Below are positions 45,312 through 56,473 of a stretch of 64,000 nt of DNA, piece after piece. This stretch comes from Hofstenia miamia (taxonomy: Eukaryota > Xenacoelomorpha > Acoela), in contig SCFE01000056.1 in NCBI GenBank assembly GCA_004352715.1, positions 1,919,304 through 1,983,303 of the forward strand. The letters run 5' to 3'. The position numbers and the translations under genes are program-made. Below the pieces are notes generated by a model. The model was not told the origin of the DNA. It saw only the letters and a program-made list of their open reading frames with translations, and did not search any database. Each line of letters starts with the position of its first letter. The first letter of the stretch is position 1.

Positions 45312-46505
45312 CTAAAAGTTCTTGTTTATTTTTAAGAATACGGCTTCTTCCAAGCTGGTTGGGTTCATGCGGTGTCTATTTAGTCGGACAATGTTCTTCA
45401 TTTTGCTGAATAGATGCTCTACCCCATTTGGTGTAGGAGGGATAAATTCCAGGATGATGTATTTTTTCTGACCGCCATTTAGATCCATTCGTGCTCATTT
45501 GAGGGCTCTTTCGGCAAAGGAGGGCGGTTTTGTTAACGAAGTAGAATCACAATCTAGTAATACAACATCGTCAAGGTCTTCCTTTTTAAGGCATTCCACT
45601 GAACTCTGTTCAGCCAATGTTAAGTCGCTAGTTTCACCTTCAATAACTTTTCAAAATCAGGTGAATGCACTATTGAGGCACGCGGGTGGAGATATTCTGT
45701 AACACCGTCATCATCACGGTAGGTTGTGATAAGGCTCTCGAATAAAATGGTAGAAAGATGTGTGTCATTCAGTTGCAATGCTTTGGTCACCGACTCAAAA
45801 TCTCCCAATTTTATGTGTAAATCGCGAACTTGAGCATTTTCTGCGGGCGAAAGTAGGATACCTATAAAATCTTCGTCATTGATGAATGATTCATTCAAAA
45901 TGGGGAGTAGCTTGAGATATCGCTCTAGCATAAAAATGACGAACTCCAACTTGTGTCATTGTGGTTAACAGCACAAATATCTGTTTGTTTTGCGGCACCT
46001 TGCAATAATATTCCAATCAAATCCAATATCAGGTAATTTGAAATTGAAGTGTTTGTATTTGATTAACAGTAGGAGTACATTTAGAGAAGTAAAAATAACT
46101 TTTTCCCTTAAAGGAAAAAATAATTTTAAACTTAAACTTTTTTCCCTAAAGAAAGCAAATTGACCAAATTGAAAATGTGCAAATTTTTTGATATTTTGGA
46201 AATTTTTCAGTTTTTTTTGAGATTTGGTGTACTCAAGGTATGTGCATGCCCTCAACCCACGACGAGTTAATAAGATCTTTTTCAGAGCTACTTTATTTGA
46301 ATTGATGTGATATTTGACATTTGATCAGAACACCACCTTTTAAAGTAGTTAGCTTGCGCATAACTTCAGAAATCTTGTTGACTAGTATTTCCCATTGATG
46401 CACAAGTTTGACGACGGCTAGATTTAATCGATGGCTCGCACAACCTACAAGAGGGTGATTCAGCTTATCTTCAATGGCTTCATTCGTCGAACAATTGTCA
46501 CCTAC
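45312..46505 (-). pseudogene. hAT transposase, central and C-terminal part (broken)
   Basis: It starts at VGDNCSTNEAIEDKLN (about 46,505) and continues PLVGCASHRLNLAVVKL, a classic hAT block. The frame breaks near 46,330. It resumes at 45,949 with MLERYLKLLPILNESF, IKLGDFESVTKALQ and YLHPRASIVHSPDFE, all characteristic of the hAT core. A frameshift near 45,640 leads into the last part, which has FIPPTPNGVEHLFSKMKN and RHRMNPTSLEEAVFLKIN, the hATC dimerisation domain, and ends at TAG 45,312. This half contains the second catalytic region and the assembly domain. It is separated from its N-terminus by the LINE block. A good fraction of diagnostic residues survives, so decay is moderate. Confidence 0.85.
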
Positions 46506-47569
46506 CTACAGGCTTCGGCGATATCAACATTGCAATAAATTTTGATAATTTTTACAATTAGCTATTAATTTTTGAAATTGCATATTCAGAATTCTTGGCT
46601 GTTTTAACAGCAATATTACTACACAGTACATGCGGTTCGTGCAGTACCCTTCATGGATAATAGTAATAGAATCGTTTTATTTCCTGTAGTGCCGAAGCAC
46701 TAAATAGAAAAATTAAAGACACTAAACAAAATCAGGAATCAAGTCATATATAATATATTTCGCCGCAGCAAATCGGAATGACTTTTTCATTAATTGGGTT
46801 TTTGCAACTGGTAGTCGTCCAAATCGAGTACGTGTGTTGAAATCGAGTGGGTGTGTTGAATCGTTAAAAATTCTGGAGACAGTAGCTGAAAACTGTCTTT
46901 TGAAAGCAAGATTAATTGCACCAAATAACGCTCCTCTATCAATATTCGCTTTTCGTGCAAACAGCTTTAAGGGTTTGGAGATAATTTTCTTATCTTGAGC
47001 AGCTAAGCCAGGTACCCAGACCTCACAAGCATAAAGCCATATTGTTAATAGGTAAACATTAAAAATAAACCAACGTTTTGTCTTACCAAGGTAAGTCAGG
47101 ATAAAGGAGAAGGATTTGATTCGGTAATTTAGTTTGGATGCAACATACGTTACATGTTTTTTCCCATGTCAGATTTTCATGCAGGTACACTCCGATGTAT
47201 TTAGTTAACTTAGATTGAGGATGAGGAGCATCTTTATAGTTGATATCTTACCTACGATCAACAACATGTTTGTAGACTTCAGAAACTGTAGTATGAAAAC
47301 ATAGTTCAACAGATTTAGAGGGATTCAGATTGAGGTATTTCTCTATGGACATTTGATATATTCTGCTAACGGATTCTGCATAATGCATATAGTCATGGTT
47401 TGCAGTATCGCGTCTAATTGCTGTCAAGAAACGAGTATCATCAGAATATTTACTGAGATCATTTGTATCATAAACAAATAATACGCCATCTTGTGGGATT
47501 CCTACTTCAACCTCTATAAGATCAGAACAGACATTATTTACTTTTATTATTTGTTGCCAGCCAGTCATA

Positions 47570-47965
47570 TCCAGGGATCCAACCTGATTAATCGTCAACG
47601 CGATTAATCGAGATTAATCAGATGGATTAATCTATCTTGCTGGTCCAGTAGATTAGATTAATCGTAAACAACGTGCTCGATTAATCTAGATTATTCTAAT
47701 TAAGTGGATGCTTATCCATTCAGTGTTGTCATTTTCGGTTTGATCTTATCTATGGCCACTATTCTTGTGTCATATGTTTTACAAAAGAAAACCTTAACAC
47801 CGGACATAGAAGAAGAGTGTGATGATTAGGCATCTAACAGACTTAGGAAGCGTCTGATGTCGCCTAATTCTATATATAACGATCCTCGATTTTATCACGC
47901 CAACTTCTAATCAGGTTGAGAGACTGTTCAGAAACGCTGGTTATGCTCTTTCTGATTACCAAAAT
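47570..47965 (-). mobile_element. hAT relic of the 33.7-kb family, inserted into the LINE RT
   Basis: It begins with CAGGGATCCAACCTG and GATTAATCG-type words, then matches 34,580-34,300 and the start of the hATC frame (ACTTCTAATCAGGTTGAGAG at 47,907; compare the domain at 34,035). It breaks off after CCAAAAT at about 47,965. It lies between RT motifs A and B of the LINE at 46,640-50,850, so it is the innermost layer of the nest. Confidence 0.75.
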
Positions 47966-48130
47966 AGTTTATGAACAATTAAGTGATAGCTAACATTAAT
48001 GTTACCCAATGGAGCTCCAAGAGTACAAAAGTTATCTGATTTTCGTGGGACATATGCAACGTCCAATTTTGATTTGGCAGGATAAAAAGTTGGTTGATTT
48101 ACGCAATTTTCGAAACCATTAGACTCCAGA
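47966..48130 (-). repeat. Second copy of a LINE segment (matches 49,350-49,500)
   Basis: AAGTGATAGCTAACATTAAT and about 140 further bases are nearly identical to the endonuclease-end segment of the surrounding LINE. It lies between the hAT piece and an AACCGG-rich patch, so it came from another LINE copy or from a local duplication with rearrangement. Confidence 0.85.
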
Positions 48131-48134
48131 AGTT

Positions 48135-48246
48135 TGTTTCTTAACCGGGTTTTAACCTGATTAATCGTCTCTGGTAGATAAACCGGCTTTAACCGGACCG
48201 GTTTAACCGGATTTAACCTGACCGGTTTAACCGGACCAGATCCAGC
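48135..48246. repeat. AACCGG-rich repeat patch
   Basis: Six or more CCGGTTTAACC / AACCGG words in both orientations precede CCAGATCCAGCAC and a (TA)n tract. Such dense words are typical of the subterminal part of a hAT-like element. The family differs from the GATTAATCG one beside it. Confidence 0.6.
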
Positions 48247-48247
48247 A

Positions 48248-48249
<2 letters not shown>

Positions 48250-48294
<45 letters not shown>
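48250..48294. repeat. (TA)n microsatellite
   Basis: Uninterrupted TA repeat inside the nested insertion. Confidence 0.95.
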
Positions 48295-48297
<3 letters not shown>

Positions 48298-50854
48298 CAT
48301 GCTGCTTAATATTATTCAACAATTTATTTTGGAGAACGGTGTTGAACGCGATAGAGTAGTCTAAAAATATAGCTATCTAACTCAGAGATAATATAATTAA
48401 CTGTCCAGAAAAGAGCATCAATGGTACTTCTGTCTTTCCTATATGCAAACTGCAAATTATCCCAGAAATTATGAATGATTCTAATAAAATGCTGTAGTCC
48501 CAACCTGTCTAGACAATGAGCAGTTATATCCGTTACGGCAATTGGTCTAAAAGAATTATGCTGTAATATATCAGCATCGGGATTTTTCGGAACAAGAGTA
48601 ACATGGGCATATTTCCAACGAGCTGTATAAACAGTTGGGAAAACATCGCTGATATATGTCGAAGTATGGAACAGCTAGATTATTCGGAACATTTTTTAAG
48701 CAACCACGGAGGCAAAATTGCAGGACCCTTTGCAGTTTTGGAATTTATGCGACTAAAAACACTTTGAACCTGGGAAAAAAATAGACGTGGATAATTAACG
48801 CAGACAATAGAAAATTCAAACTCAACGCCATGGATCTTTTCTGTATTAAATTGTGTAAAATACTTGTTCAACTCTAACCAAAGTAGTCGTTGGAATAAAC
48901 TTTCCAGAACTGGGTTTAGTTTAAAGCTTAAATCAGACCATACATCTCAGATGGAGATAGTGACAACATTCGCACTTTTCGAATACGATGAATTGTTCTA
49001 CTAATTAGGCTTTGAATGCGATTCCTATCGTTTTTGTTCCCGGATTTTATGGCTTTGTGCTTTTCCTGAACTAAATTTCTTACCTCACTTGAATCAGTAA
49101 TTCGTCTATAGATATTTTCGCGACATTTCGGAACAACAGGTAGCTTTGAGTTTTGCAAAACAAAGTCAATGTACGATTCGGTAACTAAAATTGTATTATC
49201 GATACTATCGGCATCAGATAAAACATTCCATTGAGTGGTTTCGAAATCGCAAATAATCTTGTCGACGTTATAGAATTGGGGACCGTCACAAACGGTTTTA
49301 TAGCGTGGCTTGTATGAGTTTTGACAAGACCTTAGAGGTTTAAGATGAACACTTAAGTGATAGCTAACATTAATGTTACCCAATGGCGCTCCAAGAGTAC
49401 AAAAGTAATCTGATATTCGTGGGACATATGCAACGTCCAATTGTGATTTGGCAGGATAAAACGTTGGTTGATTAATGCAATTTTCGAAACCATTAGACTT
49501 CCCGATGTTTAATTGTTTCTTGGTTAGCATCACCTACGAAGATGCAATACGACCTTGGACGTTCAGTTAACAGCTGCATAACGATACGTCGGAAAAACTT
49601 GTTTGTTATCACCTTTTTCCTTTTAGAAAGGAAGTACAGATTACAAACTATTACGCTGGTGTATTCAGATGGCAAGTACTTTGGCCTGCAACTGATAACC
49701 AATATTTCAATGTCAGGGTTGGATATCTCATACAATGTTTTAGGTCTATTGTAACACCATTCCTTACTTACGTAAGTAATGAGACGTCCACCACCTCGTT
49801 CAGCAAAATCGTCTAAATTGCGGTCAAGACGTACAGCATGATAGTTTGGAATGTAGAAGGTATATCGGACTTTAGTTTCTTGTAGAGCAATAACAGATTA
49901 TGAATTAAAACTAATCAATTGTTCAAGTTCTTCGTACTTAGAAATAAGGCCATTAACAATATTTGTAAGTATGAAGGGAATACTTTGTTGGCATTGGCTT
50001 AGTCAGTTTGAGCAATCTACGGGAACGTCATCATTATATAAAACAAGATTACGAATTTTAAGGTCTTTCCTATCCACACCATTATTTATGAGTTCCAATT
50101 GCTTATTCAACAATATTTTTTCCTTCTTGATTTCCTCAGTCGACAGTCCTTTCGATAGAAAGAGTTAGTATACGTCTTTAGTTTATAGGCAACACTAAAA
50201 ATTGTTCGGATATCCCATATAGAGTTCAATTTAACTAGCAATGTTCTTGACTTGGAATTAATATTATTATATTTCCCAATCTGTATATGTCCTCAATATT
50301 AATACCACTCACCTCGACATGCTGCAGAATTTTCTCTACTTCATTTTTCTCAATTTCCTTCTGCTTTGTTGAATTGCGCTCATGAGATTCCGCAAAAACC
50401 AGAAATGCGTATAGTTTTCAGATGATCACCACTTGATAAATTAGATAACTTCTTGTTTATCTTCTTGATTGATGCATCAATTTTTCCTCCATGGACTTCC
50501 CACATTTCTGCATAATTCCATCGACTTTCTCTTCAATGATAGTAGCTAGATTTTCAGACTGATTGGTAACAATTGATTGTTCTCTAACAATTCGCTCAAT
50601 CATAACCATCTCTTTTCCCATAGTTAACACAATCATTGCAGAATAATATGGCATTGTTTTTGACTTCATTTAGAGATTTCAAGACTGATGAAGCAAAGCC
50701 GGTGCAATTAGTGGTCCAGTGCATCATTTGACTGCAACAGAAACAGCAATATACACTTTCATTTTTTATTTCTAGATTGCACATTTTACACTCAGAACAT
50801 AACTGAAAGTTGTTTTCAGTAGTTGACATCAGTTGTGCTAATGTAATAATGTTA

Positions 50855-52331
50855 AAAATTGGATAGTAGAGGTGGTGGCCTTATGCTAATTGCGGCAAAA
50901 ATTTTAAATCAAATACGTAAAAAAGAATTTGAATCAGATATTTTTTTTAATCATCATGGATCGAATTAAATCACATACAAATTCTTCAGAAAACGGATTA
51001 ATTAATTTTATTTATAATCCAAATAAGAACTTTCTTGTAGATTATATACAGTCTCAGTGCAATGAAATTCAAGATATTCCTAGCAATAACTACTCACTAA
51101 ACATATTAGGTGACTTTAACATCAACTATTCCAATTTTTATGAAGAAAATTCATTGAAAGAATTATGTGCTATTTATAATTTATAAGGAATCAACACTAA
51201 AACTCCCACTCGAAAAACGACATTAATTGATTATTTGTTTCCAATTGGGCAACTATATATATGACTTTACAACATTGAATCCTTCAGTGATCACGCACTC
51301 TGGATTTATATTAGTAAAATTCAAGTTAAGCTTTCTAAATTTAAAACGATTTATTCTAGGGATTTCAAAAATTATTCAGATGAGATCATGAAAAATTTAC
51401 TTAAAAAAGTTCCATTCAACTATATTTTTAATCTAAATTCTGGTTCTCACATGTTAAACTACATTGCGATCAATCAAGCCCTAAACCTAAACTAAGTAGC
51501 ATCACTAAAAACCCGCCGAGTAGTCAACAAATCACGACGATTTAATTTAAGCGCGACTGATCATCAAGTAATTAAGAATACCGTAAGCATAATGCAGAAA
51601 TTCATTGAACTAACTAAAGCTAATCCGACTAAAATAAATTTGACTAATTACGAAAGATCAAAGAAATTAATTAAGAACTTAAGCACTAAAAATTCAGCTT
51701 TAAAACAACGTCAATTTCTTGAAAAATTGAAGTCCCACAGTATCTCATTTCTCTTTACAAATATTAATTCAAAACATCGCATCCTCCTGTCTAAAACTTT
51801 TAATTGGTCCCTTAAAATACTCAATTTTGCACAAAACAATGACAATGCATCCGATTACCGATTAAAATACAAAATACTATCTCCTTATCAAATTCAAGTG
51901 CATATGTTTTCAATATTATTTAAATTCAAATTTGGTCAAGCCGCAATTTCGTTTTAAAACAGTATATTAAATTAAATGAACGGTCTCAAGCATTTTTATG
52001 CGTGGATAAATGTTTTAATAGTTTTCACCACACGGCAACTAAATTATGGAATAACTTAAATAGAGAAATTAAATTTGAAAAAAATTACAAGAAATTCAGA
52101 AAGAAATTGCGACCATTCCTTTTTAATAGACAATGCCTACTTAATGACAATAATACACTACATTCATTTGAAAATTTTGCATAAAATGCACACACACAAC
52201 ACACACACACATTTTAATATTATATATATTTATTATATTTGTAAATAGCTTTTTGTAGTTTTGTAGTTTATAGTTTTTGTACCTTTTTCTTATAGCAATA
52301 AATTGCTTTTTATTATTATTATTATTATTAT
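50855..52331 (+). mobile_element. CR1/Jockey-like LINE with endonuclease but RT core deleted
   Basis: The plus strand begins inside an AP-type endonuclease (SRGGGLMLIAAKILNQI near 50,865), then SLNILGDFNINYSNF (about 51,095-51,135) and KTPTRKTTLIDYLF (about 51,200-51,240). It continues through a basic linker (51,592-51,745), then jumps directly into the C-terminal block TNINSKHRILLSKTFNWSLK near 51,760. The whole RT catalytic core (motifs 1 to C) is missing. The last 550 bp match 16,560-17,105, and the 3' end is GCAATAAATTGCTTTTTATT followed by (ATT)n. It lies within the hAT element, opposite in orientation to its two LINE neighbours. Confidence 0.85.
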
Positions 52332-52384
52332 TTGCTGTAACATTATGCAAGTTTGGAAAAATTGTTTTGTCATAGGCATACGAA

Positions 52385-52418
<34 letters not shown>

Positions 52419-52419
52419 T
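52332..52419. other. Junction between two LINEs with a (TA)n tract
   Basis: Short unassigned sequence and a (TA)n at 52,390-52,415. It may be the tail of the minus-strand LINE that follows. Confidence 0.5.
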
Positions 52420-54615
52420 TTATTGACAAATAATCAGATGCAACAGAATGTACAAGATAGTTGTGACAGAAAAATACAGAATGACTAAATAAGAGACAGA
52501 TTATAGTCCTTGATCACACAGAAATGATTTTCTTATTAATATCATTGACCAAAGATAGCGAGAGCTTTGGTAATATAACTGCACAAGTCTGCAGGATCAC
52601 ATTGGAAAAAATTGTTCAGATCAGAAAAATTTAACCTATAATTATCTCTCAAATGTTTGGTTAGATGGCATCCACAAACAATGTGGGATTCTGTTCCCCA
52701 CATTTCTGTTTCAGTTCGCGTATTAAAGGGTTTACATACAGAGTAAATAAAAAACATGAAGAAGGTGAGCCCTGTTGCACGCCAAACGTAACACTAATTA
52801 TTGCCGCTCCAGAGCTTTCAAAGCCCGTGCATGGCCAGACCTCGGGACATGGTCATATGCCTTCGAAAAGTCTATAAACGCAACGTATAACTTGACTTTT
52901 TTATAAAGCGCATAATCCATCAAGAGTCTAAGGCACACAATCCATTCCACACATGATCTTCCCTTTTGCGCACCAACTTGTTCTCTATCCGGCTTGAACC
53001 ACATTTCTAAACGTTTACATAAGATACGATCATATATTTTAGCCAAAGAGTCCATAATAGAGATACCACGATAATTACTACAATCTTTGCGTGAGCCTTT
53101 CTTGAAGATCGCAACTAAATGGCTGACACACCAAAGCGCTGGGAAAACGCGAGAAAAGCATATAAAGTTTAATAAAAAGCACAGATATTCCATCCACTTA
53201 AGTGGCATTAAATTTAAAAGTCGCAGCCTGTATCCCAGATGGTCCACCACTGCTTTATTTTTACATTCGACAGTGGCACTCACCAACTCATCGAAAGCGA
53301 TAGGATTATCAGTCACTGGTATTGAGGTTCCATTGCATAACTCTAACAGTTCACCCCTTTCTTCATGATCAGGATTCAAAAGAGTCTCAAAATGATGCTT
53401 GAACTCATCACCAGAAGGATTATCAGAGACACCACTATCAACAGATTCTTTCCAATTAATTGACTTCCAGATTTCTTTAGCTTTGGTTCACATCAAATGA
53501 TAAGAGACTATCTAGTATTCTCGGTGATACGATGCAATAGTAGAGTTCAGATATCCAATTACGCTTTTTCCTATAAGTCAAGGAGCCTTTAAAAGTTTTA
53601 TCCATATACACGAGGTTATTCAGAACAACAAATGTACTTAAAGAGTTCTTTACTATCTTTGCATTCTCATTAGGTGACCTGATTGGGTCATCAGAATTCA
53701 AATACCTGGCTTCACACGGAGCATTTCCAGGAACTTGTTTACTAAAGGTCTGAAATGAAATTTAAAATCTCCAAGGATCACGAAGCTGTCGTGGGGATTG
53801 CACATGATGATTTCATTCAATTTGGCCATGGAGTCAAGTGAGATGTACTGTGAATACGAAGGTGCCAGATATATGCACACAAAAAGAACACCCGGTACGC
53901 TTTGTAACCGAAAAATTACCACATCCGACGTAAGTTCAACTAATTATAGGACAGCATACAACACATCCGTCATAAGAACTGCACATCCACCTTGGTGTCC
54001 TGCTTTTTGGTCAGTTTGAATAGTTTCATGACCAGGCATTCCGAAGCGTAACGGGGTCTTTATTTCATTTAGAAAAATCATGTCTGATTTCAATAAAATA
54101 TTAAAAACACAATCAATTTCAAGTTTATTCTTCACTGAGTTTATATTCCAATATGGGTCATACAGAGCGTGTCACGGTTATCTCGACTACTTATACAAAC
54201 GACAGAGGTTGCCAGCTGTCAATCACTACATCATTACGAGTGATTTGGCGTTTTTTCTCTTCAAACTCAATTTTGCATCCTCAATTTTCAGGCATACTGC
54301 GCTCCGTCCTTTCAGACTTCAATAGACGCTTCCACTCGGCGTGGGTAGCTGGGTGACTATCGCGTTTAATACGGACGGTTTTAGTAACAGTCATAGTAAA
54401 AGAAACAAATTTCGAACCATTGTTTACAATTTCATCTCTCAGATCATGACTTTCTACTGTTATCAGCATTGGTCGGTTATGGCGATCAGTCGCAGCTCCA
54501 AGGCACTTCACGGTGAAATCTCCGACCTCTACTTCAGTAGATTCGAAGATTTTTTTGGCTTTATCAAGATCAGAATCAGCACCTTCAATCTGTTCAGTTT
54601 CAGCAAGCACATACT
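52420..54615 (-). mobile_element. Endonuclease-type LINE, nested in the hAT transposase gene
   Basis: In minus-strand order: an ORF1-like piece (54,610-54,281, with VKCLGAATDRHNRPMLITVE and a basic end), an AP-type endonuclease in several frames (SDMIFLNEIKTPLRFGMPGH near 54,080; LFVCIYLAPSYSQYIS; DSFVILGDFKFHF near 53,785, where the usual GDFN is GDFK), and RT (53,379-52,798) with KDCSNYRGISIMDSLAKIY and motif A LYVAFIDFSKAYDHVPR. FGVQQGSPSSCFLFTLYVN follows. The YADD box and thumb are lost by a deletion near 52,680. The C-terminus KHLRDNYRLNFSDLN and a 3' end TTTGTCAATAAATAAATA complete it. Its 5' end falls just after THYLAV of the hAT transposase. Confidence 0.8.
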
Positions 54616-55068
54616 GCTAAATAATGCGTAGTACCTTCCGACGAGCCATCAAATATAAGCCCAAATTTGCTTGGCAAATCATTTGCTATTTTCTTCTTCA
54701 TTTCCCGTGTGACCAAATTCATGTACTTCATCAACTTCTCGACTGATATAGGCTTCAAATTGGTGTATTTCCTAACCAGTTCCTTTTCACAAACGGAAAA
54801 TTCACGACTCTCTGCAATAGTCCATTCAAGCCAGGCATATATGTTAGTAGCCTTGGAAGGAATAAATTCAAAAGAGTCCAGTGTAGCTTGTCCACCCGGT
54901 GGCAGCAGTATCAGAAAGTAAGGCTTGCATTTCAGATTTGTAATTATGATGCATTGTATGGTATGCGACATTAAATCTTGCGTAACCACTCCTTATATTT
55001 TGTTTGCGTTTTGCACCACATTTGCATACAAATGCTGTTGCTTCAGCATCCGGTGCCCCTTCTGCCAT
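54616..55068 (-). pseudogene. hAT transposase, N-terminal part (frameshifted)
   Basis: The likely start is the ATG at 55,068 (MAEGAPDAEATAFVCKCG). CKCGAKRKQNIRSGYARF followed by two His forms a BED-like DNA-binding finger. A frameshift near 54,930-54,900 leads to the second frame with SFEFIPSKATNIYAWLEW, ISVEKLMKYMNLVTREM and LPSKFGLIFDGSSEGTTHYL. In hAT proteins this last block is the first catalytic region; the Asp of FDG is kept. The sequence then runs into the LINE. The rest of the protein is 8 kb away at 46,505. Confidence 0.85.
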
Positions 55069-55540
55069 AAAATAAATATCTGCACCACTCTTTGTAGTAA
55101 AGTTCATAACAACCGAATTCCGTGAAAAATAAAATGAAATACCAGCAAATACAGTGCTGTCTCGATAACCATGTGAGTGAGTTTGTTTTGTCGCGTCATG
55201 TTTAGCAAAAATGAACGCGATCTGCGTTCCACATTCAGCAATTATTTGAGCAATCATGCTGATTTGCTTACTCAGTTCTTTAATTGCCAATGGTGTTGAA
55301 GAATTAGTGAGGAGGGCTTTGATTTGTCTCGTGCTTTGATTTGACGAGGCAAGCGGTTTTTTTCTTTTAAGTAAAGCTAACCACGAGACAACACGTACGT
55401 AGTGCATGTAATGATCAATAATTGTCAATATTTTTTTTTCAAAAATAAATAATTGCAATACTTTTTCGCTGAACAATACAATTATTGCAACAATATTATT
55501 GACAATTAATGTATTGTCAATACAATAAACGGAAAGCCTG

Positions 55541-55548
55541 TTTCGGTT
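55541..55548. repeat. Target-site duplication TTTCGGTT (right) of the hAT element
   Basis: Matches 44,665-44,672 exactly. Confidence 0.95.
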
Positions 55549-55550
55549 TG

Positions 55551-55630
55551 ATAGACAAAAGTTGGTTTCATTAGGCTACGGTTAGACTATATAGACAAAA
55601 GTTGGTTTCATTAGGCTACGGTTAGACTAT
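55551..55630 (+). repeat. 40-bp exact tandem duplication
   Basis: Two identical units starting ATAGACAAAAGTTGGTTTCA, 2 bp beyond the hAT target duplication. The second unit runs into the MITE that follows. Confidence 0.95.
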
Positions 55631-55757
55631 GTGATTGGTCACGCGTGATCTGTCACATTTTGGTAAAATCGCACGTCTAACCACCAAGATAATTAGCGAT
55701 GTGACGTAATTTGGTAACTCTTCTTGCTACCAATAACGTAGTCTAACAGTGGCCTTA
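55611..55757. mobile_element. Palindromic MITE, degenerate copy
   Basis: The left end TTAGGCTACGGTTAGACTA and the right end TAGTCTAACAGTGGCCTTA are inverted copies. The left half (CGCACGTCTAACCACC, GATAATTAGCGATGTGACG) matches the fuller copy at 60,129. The right arm is shortened. Confidence 0.85.
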
Positions 55758-55759
55758 GA

Positions 55760-56473
55760 AAATCTATACAGAGAAAAACTTAAACTGTAAATAATGTTTT
55801 TCAACACATTTTTGTAAATTAGATTGCATTTACTGCATTTGTTTTTAATTTGAATATACTGCTGAGTAATATTGTTTCAATGCCCTGGTCCATCACTACC
55901 TTATTGCCCTGCCAATGTCCATCTCTGATCAGTTTACATTTCCTCCCTTAACAATAAAAAGAATTTTCAAGACGTTCTTCTATTTAGATAATGTTTTGTT
56001 GAATAGCATTCTATTTCACACACAGAGCGGGTCAATGGGTCACAGTTTTCGGATGTGTCGTGGGTCTCTACTAGATGGGTATGACTCACTGTAATCATTA
56101 CTAACATATTATATTAATTATTTATTTGCTCATTAAAATTATTCTTTTCAGTACATGTACTTAGAGACCATAGGAAAAAAGTATATTTATTTACTGCAAC
56201 TAATTTCAAAAATTACTGTTGTAGATCTTTCAAGTCAAATGTAGTTATAAGCAAGGTGTAATATAAGACGATGGTTAAATTCAGGACTTTAAAAACATGG
56301 GTCTCATCATGGGACCCATATCCAGCTCTGTTCACATATAGGCACCATCGAAATTTCAATATATGCACACGTTGATACTCGAATATCTAATATGAAAGCG
56401 GTTGGACAATCTGGCAATAAAAGATTTCATATGATGGAAAAACATTGTATCATGTAACTATAGATTATAAATA
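55760..56473. other. Non-coding stretch
   Basis: No gene. GGGTCAATGGGTCACAG and similar words at 56,025-56,095 resemble hAT subterminal repeats. Confidence 0.4.

Larger units (their letters stand above)
46640..50850 (-). mobile_element. LINE with PHD-like finger, endonuclease and RT, nested in the hAT element
   Basis: In minus-strand order: a PHD-type zinc finger at 50,829-50,596 (CSECKMCNLEI, then CCFCCSQMMHW and LFCNDC), a coiled region, an AP-type endonuclease (NPDIEILVISCRPKYLPSEY near 49,725), a long linker (49,533-48,928), RT fingers (INSKTAKGPAILPPWLLKK at 48,740-48,680; NSFRPIAVTDITAHCLD near 48,550), and motif A (LDYSIAFNTV near 48,345, where the catalytic-region AFD reads AFN). After an insertion (47,570-48,298) the RT resumes at VNNVCSDLIEVEVGIPQDG with motif C as KYSDDT instead of YADD. 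The C-terminal tail reaches about 46,740. Frameshifts and stops throughout. The finger-endonuclease-RT order fits the CR1/L2 group. Confidence 0.75.
44673..55540 (-). mobile_element. hAT transposon, 10.9 kb including nested LINEs
   Basis: The ends are 23-bp perfect inverted repeats (44,673-44,695 and 55,518-55,540) starting CAGGCTTTCCGTTTATTG, flanked by the 8-bp duplication TTTCGGTT. The minus strand carries a hAT transposase in order: BED-like zinc finger and N-terminal region at 55,068-54,616, central region from VGDNCSTN at about 46,505, and C-terminal dimerisation region ending at 45,312. About 8 kb between the first two parts consists of at least three LINEs (46,640-50,850, 50,855-52,331 and 52,420-54,615). 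The original element was therefore probably around 3 kb. Long internal AT tracts near both ends (ACAATATT words) are part of the element. The transposase has stops and frameshifts, so the element is dead. Confidence 0.9.
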
